Shown piece after piece: positions 12,101-23,787 of a DNA stretch of 64,000 nt. Position numbers and translations under genes: made by a program. The DNA is from Lunularia cruciata. Its lineage: Eukaryota; Streptophyta; Marchantiopsida; Lunulariales; Lunulariaceae. The notes beneath the pieces were generated by a model. That model worked only from the letters and a program-made list of their open reading frames with translations, searched no databases and had not been told where the DNA came from. Where the stretch lies: the NCBI GenBank assembly GCA_948567375.1, contig OX419756.1, positions 11,351,001 to 11,415,000 on the forward strand, written 5' to 3'. How positions within the stretch are numbered: position 1 is the stretch's first letter; the number at the start of each line of letters is the position of its first letter.

Positions 12101-12682
12101 CTTGGCAAACACAAGTAAAATTCCATCCACAAAGATGCCAAATTCTCACATGATGTCACAAGGATTGACAATTGCACAGAAGTGAAAAGTGAAAAAGTGA
12201 AAAAAAAATAAAAATTTGGCTCATGAGGTAGGGTTGGTCCTTTTATAGGCCCAATAGGGTGGAATCTACCCTTAGTCTATCATGGTGATTGGGAAGGATT
12301 GTGATCAACCTTCACATGCGTGAGTCTGGGCACAAGATGGTTGCCAATAGCTCTTTGGCAGCACTTGCATCTTTTAGAGTGATTTTGAAATAAAGGCAAA
12401 AATTGACAGAATTTTTTATGGTCAGAAGTTCATCGAGTCTCCTTTGTTTTATAGAGTTTCATGATGTCATGGCTTCCTTATCATGGAGTGGTTCATAGGG
12501 TTCATTTTGTTTGGTGGCCATATTTGTAGGTAGTAGAGTACAAAAAAAAGAAGAAGGTCTGACTACAAATAGGATGGTTGTAAAAGATCAAGACCAAGGA
12601 GAGAAATAAGAGAATAGAAGATCACATTGGGACACTTCAATCTGGAAAAAATCCGAATACCTAGCATGAGTTTTGGCTCTCG

Positions 12683-12690
12683 TATTTATA
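12683..12690 (-). promoter_or_regulatory. TATA box (TATAAATA) of X copy A
   Basis: On the minus strand the sequence reads TTTATAAATA, a full match to the plant TATA consensus. It lies about 0.6 kb upstream of the X copy A reading frames and directly downstream, in minus orientation, of the GAAGCTTC array at 12709-12945. This is the order expected for a promoter. Confidence 0.5.
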
Positions 12691-12708
12691 AAGAGCATAC
12701 AAGGCTCT

Positions 12709-12945
12709 TGAGAAGCTTCTCAATTAACTTCCTTGAGCCACTTTCTTGGAATGCAAGCCAAGTTAACCAAGAAGCTTCTCAAGAAGCTTCATTCTTGAAG
12801 CCGCCTACTTGGCGTACAAGCTAAGTTGGTTGGAAGCTTTTAGAAGCTTCCTTCTAGAAACTATCTACTTGGGGTGCAAGCTAAGCTAGTGGGAAGCTTT
12901 CCAAGAAGCTTTCTAGATACTTCTAGGATATTCTAGGGTAATTTG
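12709..12945 (-). promoter_or_regulatory. GAAGCTTC array resembling heat-shock elements
   Basis: GAAGCTTC or GAAGCTT recurs at about 12712, 12771, 12783, 12833, 12843, 12893 and 12905, with further TTCTAGA units. At 12832-12850 alternating GAA and TTN units follow each other in 5-bp phase, the arrangement bound by heat-shock factors. Part of the array is a diverged tandem repeat of about 60 bp containing ACTTGG and GCAAGCTAAG. A TATA box follows at 12683. Function is inferred. Confidence 0.5.
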
Positions 12946-13995
12946 ACCTATTCACTAATTTGTTAGCCTTGACTAATTTTGTCATTAAACTCCATAGTGT
13001 TACAATGATTATCATTCTAGTTCCATGATCTTATAAGCCAAATAAATTTTATTGAGTGACCTTGGTTCCCCAACATTGTAGAGGTATGATCCAAAAAAAT
13101 CATTATCCACTCCATACAATGCTCTTGTGACTTCTTAACCCTATTGTTTTAAAAAAAGACAAGCAAAAGCAAAGAAAATTGGAGTCTTGAGAGGTAGTGG
13201 GTCGTGACAAACACCCATGCAAAACAAAAGTCAAATGTCATAAATAAAAGTCAACCTTTGCTTGAAGATAAGATAAAAAGATCATAGATTTTACAAAATC
13301 ATGAATTTTAGTTATTGAATTAATTAGATTTATTTTGTGCTCCTCTTCCTTAGTCTCTCATGCTATAAAAATCTTACCTTTTTAAGCAAGATGAGAAGCT
13401 TTGATACCAATGAATACAAGATATAAAACATCTAAAAATATAACTAAACTCCTAAAATTTTAATTCTTAAGAAAATATACACTAATAAAAGAATTTAAAT
13501 ATTTATGGTATTATGATTTATTACATATAAAATGGATATTAAAATACCAGAAAATTAAAAAATTTATTTTATAAATAAATAAAAGCTTGAAAACGAAAAA
13601 ACTATTATCAATCACATCTAAAGAGAAAATACATTATCTTCTCTTATATTGATGTGAAAAGTTAAATAAATTATCCACTTGATTAAAACTATAAGACAAT
13701 CTTACTTTACTTAAAAAAAGAATATCATCAATCACTCAACATATTGAGGTGGTGATCTTCTTTATAATCCTAAACATCAACCATGTTAAAAAAATCATTA
13801 CCTACCCTATCAAACTAACCAATAATAATATAATAATCATCTTAGAAATGAGAGTAACTTTACTACTCATACATAAGAGAAGTAGAAAACCAAAATAAGT
13901 AAAAAGGAGGTATGAGCTAAATGAAAGGCTTATTTCCCTTTATCTCCCAATTATAAATTTCATAAGGATCTAAAATATATATACAACATATAAAT

Positions 13996-14052
<57 letters not shown>

Positions 14053-14199
14053 CATACACTTTCTCTTCCTAATTAATAAATCCTTCATCATGTAAAGCTT
14101 AACAATAAAATGTCGTTCAAATTCATAATAATGTGGTAAGAACTGATTGGTCCCCACAATGATACAAGATAAAAATGACTAAAATTGTTAAAAAACGTC
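12946..14199. other. AT-rich repeat DNA between X copies A and B
   Basis: No coding region is seen. The part around 13960-14110 is related to 62450-62520 (shared AAGGATCTAAAA, then TTTCTCTTCCT and AATAAATC blocks). It therefore belongs to a dispersed repeat rather than unique intergenic DNA. Confidence 0.5.
13999..14044. repeat. (AT)n microsatellite, about 23 units
   Basis: An uninterrupted AT dinucleotide run, followed by GTATATAT. It lies inside the dispersed repeat that also occurs, without the run, near 62460. Confidence 0.97.
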
Positions 14200-16392
14200 A
14201 TAGTGATGATCTTCTATTATTATGTCTTTAACCTCTTTTGTGTCAACTCATTCATAGAAATTTTTTCTATGTCACCACACTTACCTACTATAAAATGATA
14301 ATTCAAAACTAATCACATTCACTATGCACTTGATCCAAATGATTCTTGAATGTGATGGCTCATTTGTAATGATGATCACGTTGCTTTGGAAGGTCCTCAT
14401 GTTACCTTGGCATGACCAATTCTAGGTTGGTATTGTTGAGTCCATATGGCCTATTGTGTTTGTCAATTTTTTTTGTTGAGTTTGTTGTCATAGAAGGTCA
14501 GCTCTACCATGACTTGCTACACACTAGACATAGAATATGCATATAGAAAGGAGGTAGGAGTTTCCTATCACTATGAAGTACTATTCTATGTTTCCCAAAA
14601 GATACAACTTCATAAAAGTCATGAGAAAATCATACTGCATAATTCTTGTTCTCAAAGTATTGTACAATACTCCTCAACCTATTGTCCTTATTATTTTAGA
14701 GCTCCTAGAGGTGATGCTTCAGTCAAATATGAATGAAGTTGCTCACTCAAGTATATATGATCCTACTTTAAGGATTCCTCAATCTTACTTAACTAAGCCT
14801 ACAATTATTTTGACAAGTGAATACACATACTTAACCTTGATAGTATAAAATTTGTTTATTGGCAGAAGAACAATGCACCAAATGAACATAGTGATCACAT
14901 GGCCTTAGTTCCTTATACATGTCCTACTTAGCCGGCAAAGAGATCGAGTGGCTATAATATATTGGAAATCTTCTAAATATATTTATGGCCTTTAGTGCTA
15001 ATCACATCCTATATGCTTAACTTACCCTAATGTAACCTAAGTTGGAACCATGTGGAACAACCAATTCAGCTAGTCCATCACCAATTACTGTTAGGGTATT
15101 AGGTGGTGGTCCCTAGGGAAGTCTTTGTATTGTATCCTCACTAAGATTCTACAAATTATGTACAAGTACAAGGCATTGAGTACCAAGTGGTTCAGGAAGA
15201 GTCTATCTTATTACAAGATGTCCTAACAAGATGGTTGTTATGTATGAAATAATTCATTCATTCATATGTAGGATTGGGGGTTCTTGCTTCTCCCTTGCCT
15301 ATTGGAGGATTACTTTGAGCTCCCATTGGTTGTCCTCAATTTCCTTGAGGAGCGGTTTTTTTTTCCTAGAACTTAGTTGTTGTATGCTCATGGATTTTGA
15401 TAGAAATTGCTTTGAGTTAGTTATTTTGATAGGCCTTCCTTGTCAACACATCTATTTGGGTCTTGTAGTCATATACCAATGTTTGTTCAAGTAGCTCCAA
15501 CATTTTTGTTTGAGTTGTTTGAGGAGCTATGTTACCTTGTGTCCAATCATAGCTTGAAATTGTACCCGTTCAATCTCTAGTTATGTTTCTTCATTTTGGA
15601 GTTCTATCCTCAACTTGTTTCATACCGTTGTTTGTTGCTTGTCTTCCTTCTCTCATGGGTGTTTGAGGCTCATTTTGAGTTTTTGGATATAAAGATTGGT
15701 TAGCTTCTTCAGGTTCTCATATAGTGGTTCCATCATTGTTGTCCTAGAACAAGCCTTTTCTAGTTCTACTTATAAGGTGGCGACCTCCTTGTCATGTGCT
15801 CGGATTTGCTTGGTATGGATTTCTCATTGTTGAGCAACCTCTTGTATAATACTAACATGGTTGGAATACAAACCTTGTATAACCTCTTTGTTCTCCTTCC
15901 ATCATGTGGTCTCTTCTTGCTAATACTATTCTAAGGTCTGATCCTACTCATTAGAATGTTCTATCTCAATCTTTGCCTCTTTCTTGACTTTTGCTAACTC
16001 ATTATGAAGACGAGCTTTCTTTCTGGCACCCTTTTGTGCAATTTGGTGGAGGTGTCTTATGAGCATGCTGGGGTCCTTAATGGTATTTTCAAGCTCCCAA
16101 TAGAAGGTACCTTCTATTTTTTATGCCACCATGTTGACCATGTATACTATCCTCAACCAAGTAAGTGACTGCCCTTGAGTTTGAGGAGGCACCAAATTTC
16201 CTATATGCTGCTCTTGTCTATGGTTATTTGCACATAGGTTTGTTAGTATAATCATTCCTAGCTTTCTCATAGGATGTGATATCATCACTGGCTCTATTGG
16301 TGTCATCCTTGTCATCAAATAGCAGACCTTTGTAGAGTTCTCCTCCTTCAATTTAAGGACATTGGCCTTGGTGAGTTTTTTAGTACTTGGAA
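14200..16392 (-). pseudogene. X family copy B, C-terminal coiled-coil part and 3' flank
   Basis: Minus-strand frames from 16392 down to about 15230 carry a block like W-L-R-I-V-Y-M-V-N-M (copy A: W-L-M-V-A-Y-M-A-H-K-M). A Lys/Glu-rich coiled coil with a YENLKKLTNLYI segment follows; copy A has YDNLKQLTNLCI. Many stops interrupt it. The stretch 14200-14960 is the diverged partner of 9240-10080. The N-terminal half of the same copy lies beyond gypsy element E, at 23788 to about 25250, so E split it. Confidence 0.55.
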
Positions 16393-17084
16393 TACAAGCA
16401 GGCCTACCTTTCACTTAGTATGAACCTTTGATAGCTATTAAGGTAGCACATCATGGACTAAGAAGGCAAGGAACCTCAACTCCATCACACTCTTCCAAAG
16501 CTAAAACTCCAAGGCACCTCAAAAACTCAAGACATTGCTCACTAGAGAACTCAATGAGAGAGATAGTTGTAAATGAAAGGATGATGAGTACTTCCTTACC
16601 TAGCTTATATATTTATGAAAAATTTACACACCAAAGTTACTAATTACCAAAGTAACTCAAGTTATTAGGCTTAAAGTTAAATAAAGTCAAAAAGTCTAAA
16701 GGAATATCCAAGCACATGAGAATAATCCCATGAGTAGGTGGTCTTATCCTCACCTACCAACTAAGTTGAGGATTCCTTCATATGGGCTATCATTGGACTA
16801 TAGAAAATTTGACAACAACAAGGCTTGTGGACCCAAGAGTTCTCAACTCTTCCTCAATGTCAAATCACTAAGAATAATACCAAGTCCATACATTAGAAGA
16901 TAAAATAGTGGTGCTCGCTCATTTCTCTTCCTCTAGAATAGTGTTTTTGTTAGCTACAACTAAATCTAGCTGATTATACTAATGTAAAAGCTTAGCTAAA
17001 CTCCATATAGATAATATTTCTCCACTACTTGTAATACCAAACTTAATGTCCTTATAGAGTATACATGGACCAATGGGTGTTACA
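16393..17084 (-). repeat. 3' LTR of element E (LTR family B)
   Basis: On the plus strand it contains TGAACCTTTGATAGC at 16421 and ends in GGGTGTTACA at 17084. It matches 23094-23787 and 45658-46332 over its length; all three share ATGGACTAAGAAGGCAA. The outer (left) border is approximate, because the sequence before 16421 is weakly similar among copies. It may start at 16393 or at 16421. Confidence 0.82.
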
Positions 17085-17389
17085 TTTACCCTTGGACTAA
17101 GATTTCACTTTGTCCTCAAAGTGAAGGTCCCTTTACCGTTTATGATACAAATTCAACTTATCATGGTTAATCTCATCAAATTGTCTTCCTCCCAACTCCT
17201 TGAGATCATAAGTTTAATTGATCCACACCTTCTCCACTATGAAAGGTCCAAAGAACTTAGGCAAGAACTTCTTTTGCACCCTCTTGAATTGATTGAATCA
17301 AACAACATTAGCCAATCACCTTGCTTGAAGGGCTCGACCTCCTTCTTGCCCTACCTCTTGTCATAGCTCTCCTTTTTTTTCCTTTGGGC

Positions 17390-18210
17390 TTGCTCTACTC
17401 AAACCATAGCAATTGCTCTTGCCTCTCCAATTCCATGAGTTACTCCTTCCTTGACTTCTCTACATCACCTCCTTGTGCCTTCTTCAATTTCCTATGAATG
17501 CTTTCAAAAGTAGGAAGATCAAAGTGAATAAGTAAAGTAGACTCAATACTATATGCAAAATGAAATGGCAAATATCTGGTGGATGTCTTCATGGTTCTCC
17601 TACATTCCTAAAAAACTACATGAATTATCTTTTCCCTATGATGTTTTGCCTCTTCCCTTTCTACATCTTTGGCCAGCATCATGCACAAGGTTTGATTGGT
17701 TCTCTCTGCCAAGTCATTGGAGTTTGGCTTATAGGAGGTAGTCACTCTATGTGTGAAAGATAAATGTTATAACATGACTGTAAGGATGCTTCATGTAACT
17801 CTAATCCTCTATAAAAAACCAACTCCAAAGGGCACCCAAACCTATTGATGATGTATTCATAAAGAAATCTACCAAGTTCATCTTCATTCTTGTCTCTCAA
17901 TGGTCTAACATCACTTGCTAAGGTAATTAGTAACTACCACAATGTATTGATTATTTCTTGGGGTTCTATTGAGAGTACCTACCAAGTCAATTCTCCAATT
18001 CTCAATAGGTCCTAACAATAGAATTGATCTAAGAGGTGGAGTAGAGGTAGACCTCTTAGCAAAATCGTGACAAATATTACACATTTTGCAATTACCAAGA
18101 CAATCCTTGAAAATTCTCCTCCAATTGTAACTTGCATCTAGAATCTTGAAAGTGGTCACCTTCCTTAGAAAGTGACCCACACATACCAAACCATCATGAA
18201 AATCCTTCAT
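17390..18210 (-). pseudogene. Integrase remains of element E
   Basis: Minus frames give a zinc-binding segment with CKMCNICHDFAK, then the catalytic-core start WRIDLVGTLNRTPRNNQYI (family pattern W-x-x-D-x-x-G-P-L). An integrase-like stretch with AER-type and FDLPTFES-like remains follows up to about 17500. The reading is broken by stops and frameshifts. Confidence 0.75.
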
Positions 18211-18382
18211 TGATTAGGATAAACTCCTCCTTACTGATTGCTCTTTGGAGTAGACCATTTGCTCCTTGATGAAAAAGAATGTTCTCCACTATTGTGTAAG
18301 GTTTAGATCTTGCTACAAAGGCCTTACATGCATCCCATCAAGATATTACATCTTGTAACCAAGTCCATAATCTCCTTGTACT

Positions 18383-18963
18383 CTATTGGAACCTCTTACT
18401 GATTGAGATTATCATGAGTTCGTCATTCCGGAAAGAGTCATCCACTAGATCAACTCCATCATGGTCATAGGCCCTAGATAATAAATTAGCATTTATGTTT
18501 TTCTTCCTTGGCCTATCCTCAATGGTGTAATGATACTCAGACAAGAGTATCATCCACCTTGCTAGCCTTCCTTCCACATTAGGCTTGTTGAAGATGTACT
18601 TCAAAGCCTTGATCCTTGATAATGGTGGCCTTCCCTCCAATCAAGTAATGTCAACTTTTTGAGAAAAAAAATTACTACTAACTTTTCCTTTTCCATGATT
18701 GAATAGTTCTTCCCTATTGAGACCATCTATCTACTAGCTACATTGGAAGCATCAGTGTAAAGGATGAAAGGCTTACTCCAATCAAGTTTAGCAATTATTG
18801 GAGCCATAAAAATGGATTGCTTGAGCTCTTCAAAAGCTTTGAGAGTCTCCTTGTCCTCCAAAATCACTATGTATTCTACAACCTTCTTCATGTAAATGGT
18901 CAATGCATAAACCTTGTTGGAAAATGAGAAGATAAACCTCTTATAGTACCCAACTATCTCCAA
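18383..18963 (-). pseudogene. RNase H remains of element E
   Basis: Contains GYYKRFI (the RT connection), KPFILYTDASNVA (first catalytic Asp region of gypsy RNase H), and EGRLARWMILLSEYHYTIE with a final ANLLSR (family: ADALSR). Split between at least two frames. Confidence 0.82.
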
Positions 18964-18966
18964 GCA

Positions 18967-19807
18967 TTAGTCTAACTTTGTCAAACTTGAAGGGAATGGA
19001 AGCTTTGAGATTCTCCTCATCTTTTCAAGATACAATATTATTCCATCCTTGGAAATGATATGCCCCAAAATTAAACTTTCTTCATAACAAAAGTTGCACT
19101 TCTCTGGGTTGAGTGATGCATTTGCTTCATCCAAGCATTGCAAAACTTTGATCAAGTGCTCAAAGTGCTCTTCCTTGCTCCCATAGACACAAAAGTGATC
19201 AATGAAATCTCTCATAAATTTCCCAATGAAAGGTTCAAACACCTTGTACATGAACCATTCAATTGTGCTTGGCACATTACAAAGTCCAAAAGGCATGACC
19301 TTGAAAGTATAAGTTCCCCAAGGTGTGGTGAATGTGATGAGTTATTGATGCTCTGGTGCAATCTTGATTTGGTTATAGTCACTTTAGCCATCTACAAGAT
19401 CTCATCAATGAATGGAAAAGGGTAGTAGTTCTTCTTGGTAACAATATTGGGTTTTTTGTAATCAAAGCTTGCCATTTTTCATCTTTACAATCACAGTTGG
19501 AGACACCCATTCTAAATTCTTCACTTCAAGAATAAACTCAGTCTCCTTGAGCTTATCAATCTCTTCCTTCAAAACCAAAGCTATTGGTGAGCAAATGCAA
19601 TATTGCTTTTGGTGGACTGGTCTTGCATGTAACTCCACCTCTATCCAAATACTCACCCAAGGTGACTTCCTTGAGATCCTTGTAACTAAAAACAAACACA
19701 TGGATAAAATTATGGAAAATCTCCTCAAATCTTACCTTCTCCTCCTTGGTAACATTTGGACTATACTTGAGGGTAGATAGTCTCCTCTCTATCTCCTCTA
19801 GTGTCAA
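18967..19807 (-). pseudogene. Reverse transcriptase remains of element E
   Basis: Minus strand. EEIDKLKETEFILEV with WVSPTVIVKMKNGK (19560-19465) is the start of a gypsy RT, and MPFGLCNVPSTIEWFM (19296-19250) is the family's MPFGLxNAPxTFQ block. The catalytic motif reads FIDHF instead of F-x-DD, so one active-site Asp is lost. Several frames are involved. Confidence 0.85.
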
Positions 19808-20275
19808 GGTTTTTCAAAACCACTAGCTTAGGCACAAATCCCATAGCACACTAGGGATCCACATCCAAATCTGATTCAAATTTACCCTCATCTAAAGAGG
19901 TCTCTTCTTCCATGCTAATGTCCACATCTGAAGCTCCTTCTTTTGAATCTGATTCTCAATAATGAAAAGATGGTGTATCCAAATATGATGTATGGTTGAT
20001 ATTGGTTATTGGAACCATAACCTAATAGTTTGATGGCCCAATTCTTGAGTATCCTTTGTACCATTGATTAGTTGTTTGAGCTAGTCTCAAACATGGCCTC
20101 CCAAGTAGCAAATCATAACTTTTATCCTTCAAGGCTTGAAAAGTCATGAGATTTTGAACTCCCATAATTTATACTACCACCTTGTCCATCATACCTATCT
20201 ATTGAACTTGTTGCTTGTTTTCCATACTCATTATAAATGTTGAAAGTCTAGAGGATATCATACTCAATTTCTTCA

Positions 20276-20467
20276 TCATCTCTTTAATATGGCATTCACC
20301 ACAAATCCACCATAAACAAGTGTATCATTGATATTGTGACCATTCACCCTTGTATTAATCTTGGAGGTATATTCATAAGCCTCCCATGGTGTTGGTTTTA
20401 CATCCACCACCCCTATTGATACCAAAGCCTTTGCTCTCTTCTTTCTCTTGCTCCTTGTAGAACTCAA
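20276..20467 (-). pseudogene. Retroviral-type aspartic protease remains of element E
   Basis: The segment INTRVNGHNINDTLVYGG followed by VVNAI aligns with gypsy protease N-termini (xLxDxGAxxNxI). The catalytic Asp position is Tyr here. It lies between the zinc knuckle and RT, as expected. Confidence 0.55.
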
Positions 20468-20846
20468 ACCACATGATTTCCTTCCTTAAGGTAGGATTTA
20501 ATTGACTTCTCAATTGACTCATTGCAATGTTGGCCTTGTGACTACCAATATCTTCCAACATGTTGTAGCCCCATTGTTGCTTTGAGATCAAGAAATCATC
20601 CATTCTCAACTTCTTCCTTGGAATCTTTGTTGATGGTGTTGAACTAGTAATATGAGTACTCCTTGTAAGCATTGGATTATTCTTACCATGAGTGAATTCT
20701 TGAGAAGATTGTTTATCATCTACAAATTGTGCTCTCTTCTTTTCTTGTGCCAAAAGCTCCAAGTTAAGACCTTTGGAGTTTGAGCATTCTCCCTTCTCAT
20801 ACTTGCTCTCCACCAAATCTATGGATGCTATCCCCTTATCTCTTTT

Positions 20847-21823
20847 TTACATGAGAGGTACTTGGGCTTCACCACTTCCTTCTTTTTCTCTATTTTCCCT
20901 CTCATAACCCCTTCCTCCATGGTATGTGGAATTTTGGCAACTCTTTTGGATGTGACCTTTACCTCCACAATCAAAACAATCTCTATCATTGAAATTGCTA
21001 GTTGGTTGACCTCCTTTATATGGATAGTTTCCATAATCCTTAAGATCTCTCCCAACATTCTTGTCCACCTCTCTCTTCTCCCATAGTTGCACTACATTTA
21101 TCTTGAGATCTGCAAGTTTCTCCAAAATAGTTTGCAGGGGATCTTTTGGTGAAGGTGAAAGAATAGGAGTAACTACTACTTGTGGTCCTACCATTTCCAC
21201 TAAAGGATCAGAAGCTTTACCATACTTGAAGACTTGTGGAGGATGCAAAACCTCCTTCACCACCAAATCACTCTCATCCTCTGTCAAACTCTCCTCCATA
21301 CAAATTGCAATCTTGATAGCTTCTACCTTGGAAGAAGGTTTCTCATATCTCAACTTGCTTTGAATTTATAGTTCCAACCCTCCCACAAAATTCTTGGTAA
21401 GCATGGCTCTTATCCCAATCATGGTAGTCTCCACATCATCCCCACTCTTCCTCAACAATATGCGGAACATAGACTCTAACTTCTCTACTCTTTCTGCATA
21501 GACTCTCACTTTCTCTCCATCTCTTTGCTTGAGGAGTGTAACTACAATCATCAATCTCTCATAACTCTCATCTAGAAGAAAATTCACAATGAGTGCTACA
21601 GTCAAACTTTCCCAAGACTCCTCTTGCCCATCTCTCTTCTCTCTCTCTTTTGGTATTTTAACTGATACCATGTAAGAGCTACATCCTCAAAGAAATCCCA
21701 TAATAATGAGGCCCACTCATTCTTCCTCCTCTCATTGTTTCCTATGCAACCCATCTTGAAGTTTTCTATAAAAACCTGCACATCCTCTCCATTCTTGCCA
21801 AAGAAAATCAAAAGTTTCCCCAT
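20847..21823 (-). pseudogene. gag with CCHC zinc knuckle, element E
   Basis: From 21823 downwards: a Gag region with DVQVFIENFKMGC and ALTWYQLKYQK (family A-x-x-W-Y), then MVS...RVYAERVEKLE. A nucleocapsid-like region follows with CFDCGGKGHIQKSC (C-x2-C-x4-H-x4-C, 20937-20978). At least three frames are used, so frameshifts have accumulated. Confidence 0.82.
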
Positions 21824-23070
21824 CTTTGCCTCTCACTAACCTTCTCCTCTCTCTATTGTTTTGTCTATTTTCTCTCAACCTATAACTAATAGAGTTTATA
21901 CACGACTAGTACCATTTGAGAGTAGTCCACTATAGGTAGTACAAGGGTTTAGGTTACTAATGATTTCTATGGCACAATCAAATCCCAAGTCAAGTAATAC
22001 TCTACTTTGTCTCAATCTCTTGCTCTCAAGAATCAATACACATGAACTTGCCTTGAGTCCCTTCTCTCCACATAAGAAACACTTAGAATCAATTTTTCCT
22101 CCAAGCGGTGAAGATCTCTCAACTCTCTGTTCAAATTCTACTCTAAATTCTCCTTTCTTCAAATCAACTACTATTGTCATTTCAACCCCTTGAGAAACTT
22201 TTACATAGCCTTAATTTACTCTCTTGATGTCCCTCCATGCTCCAAAGAGGAGTCTTATGACTCAAACATGATTTTGGTCAAACCTACACTCCTCATTTAT
22301 GAGAACTTAACTCTTGTGAAATGAATCCTCTTCACAATGTCAACTGATTCTCAAAAAATATAACTCTAACTCCTTTGAACTTTTATCACTTAATTAGCAC
22401 CCCAGGTTGTCCTCCCTTGTAAAATTTCATCCCTTTTTGTTGAGCCATTTGGCCTATGCATCTTTCTATTCAGCACACATCTTTCAGATTTGGTCTAAAA
22501 TCCACCCCTCTCACTTTAGAAATTTATAACTTTCTATGCAAGTATGATCTCTCCTCAATTCTTGAGCCAAAAGATAAGATATCTTCCACTTAATTGTCTT
22601 GGAGAGTTTCAAAATAATCCAATAAAAAATGAAGGAATTGGAAACTATGTATAAAATTCTAGGACCGTGCAGTTTGCAAGAACAGTTTACCCTACCACCT
22701 TCCAAAAATTATAGCTTAGTGTGTGTAGCAGCCCTTACAATAGTTTCATATATCCCAACTGAAAGATCATCCAAGCTATCTTCTATGAAAATTTCAAATC
22801 AAGATCTCAAACTTGAGATTTTGCCCAAAATCATCATAATCCTAAAAATCTGCAATACACCGCACACAATCTCTCCAAATCTTCTCATGTGTATAGTATA
22901 TATAATACCATCTAAAGCATATGACAATAAACTATAGTGTATAAAAATGGATCCAAGTTCTCTCATGTAAATTCAACCCTCTCCTAATGTTCTCTCCAAG
23001 TGAGCTCTCATAGCCTCTTTTTGCCCCATTTAAAATTATACATGGAACATTATCTTGCCTTCTAGAGAGG

Positions 23071-23087
23071 TCACGACAATAAAACCA
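23071..23087 (-). promoter_or_regulatory. Possible primer-binding site of element E
   Basis: On the minus strand, just after the 5' LTR, the sequence reads TGGTTTTATTGTCGTGA. It resembles the common plant gypsy primer site TGGCGCCGTTGTCGGGGA with C-to-T and G-to-A changes. The assignment is tentative. Confidence 0.35.
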
Positions 23088-23093
23088 GAAAGG

Positions 23094-23787
23094 TGAGCCA
23101 GCCTATCTCTCACTCAAGTTGAACCTCTGATTGCTAATAAGGTAGAACACCATGGACTAAGAAGGCAAGGAACCTCAACTCCATCACAATCTTCCAAGGC
23201 TAAAACTCCAAGGCACCTCCAAGACTCAAGAAATTGCTCATTAGAGAACTCAATGAGAGACAGATAATTGCAAATGAAAGGATGATTAGTACCTCCTTAC
23301 TCCTAGCTTATATACTTGTGAAAAATTTACACACCAAAGTTACTAATTATTAGAGTAATTACTAGGCTAAAAGTCAAATAAAGTCAAAAAGTCTAAAGGA
23401 ATATCCAAGCATATAGGAATAATCCCATGAGTAGGTGGTCTTATCCTTACCTACCAACTAAGTCAATGATTCCTTCAAATGGACTGTCTTGTGACTATAG
23501 AAAATTTTGCAACAACAAGGCTTGTGGACCCAAGAGTTCTCAATTCTTTATTCAAAGTCAAATTACTAGGAATAGTACCAAGTCAATACACGAGAAGACA
23601 AAATAGTGATGCTCACTCTTTTCCCTTCTTCTAGAATAGAGTCACATTTATCTTAACTACAACTTACTCTAGCTAATTATGACTAATGTAGAAGCTGAGC
23701 TAAAATCCACATAGATAATATTTCTTTACTACTTGCAATACCAAATTTAGTATCTTATAGATTATACATGCACAAGTAGGTGTTACA
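23094..23787 (-). repeat. 5' LTR of element E (LTR family B)
   Basis: Direct-repeat partner of 16393-17084 in the same orientation. Plus-strand ends are TGAGCCAGCC (left) and GTAGGTGTTACA (right). In the stretch I compared by eye the two LTRs differ at roughly one base in ten, so the insertion is old. Confidence 0.85.

Larger units (their letters stand above)
16393..23787 (-). mobile_element. Ty3/gypsy LTR retrotransposon E, complete but decayed
   Basis: A minus-strand element with LTRs at about 16393-17084 (3') and 23094-23787 (5'). Domain order in its own sense is gag, zinc knuckle, protease, RT, RNase H, integrase. That is the Ty3/gypsy order (in Ty1/copia, integrase comes before RT). No domain is in one intact frame; stops and frameshifts are frequent. 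LTRs end in TGTAACACC-type sequence on the minus strand. It lies inside X copy B. I could not find a matching target-site duplication. Confidence 0.85.
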
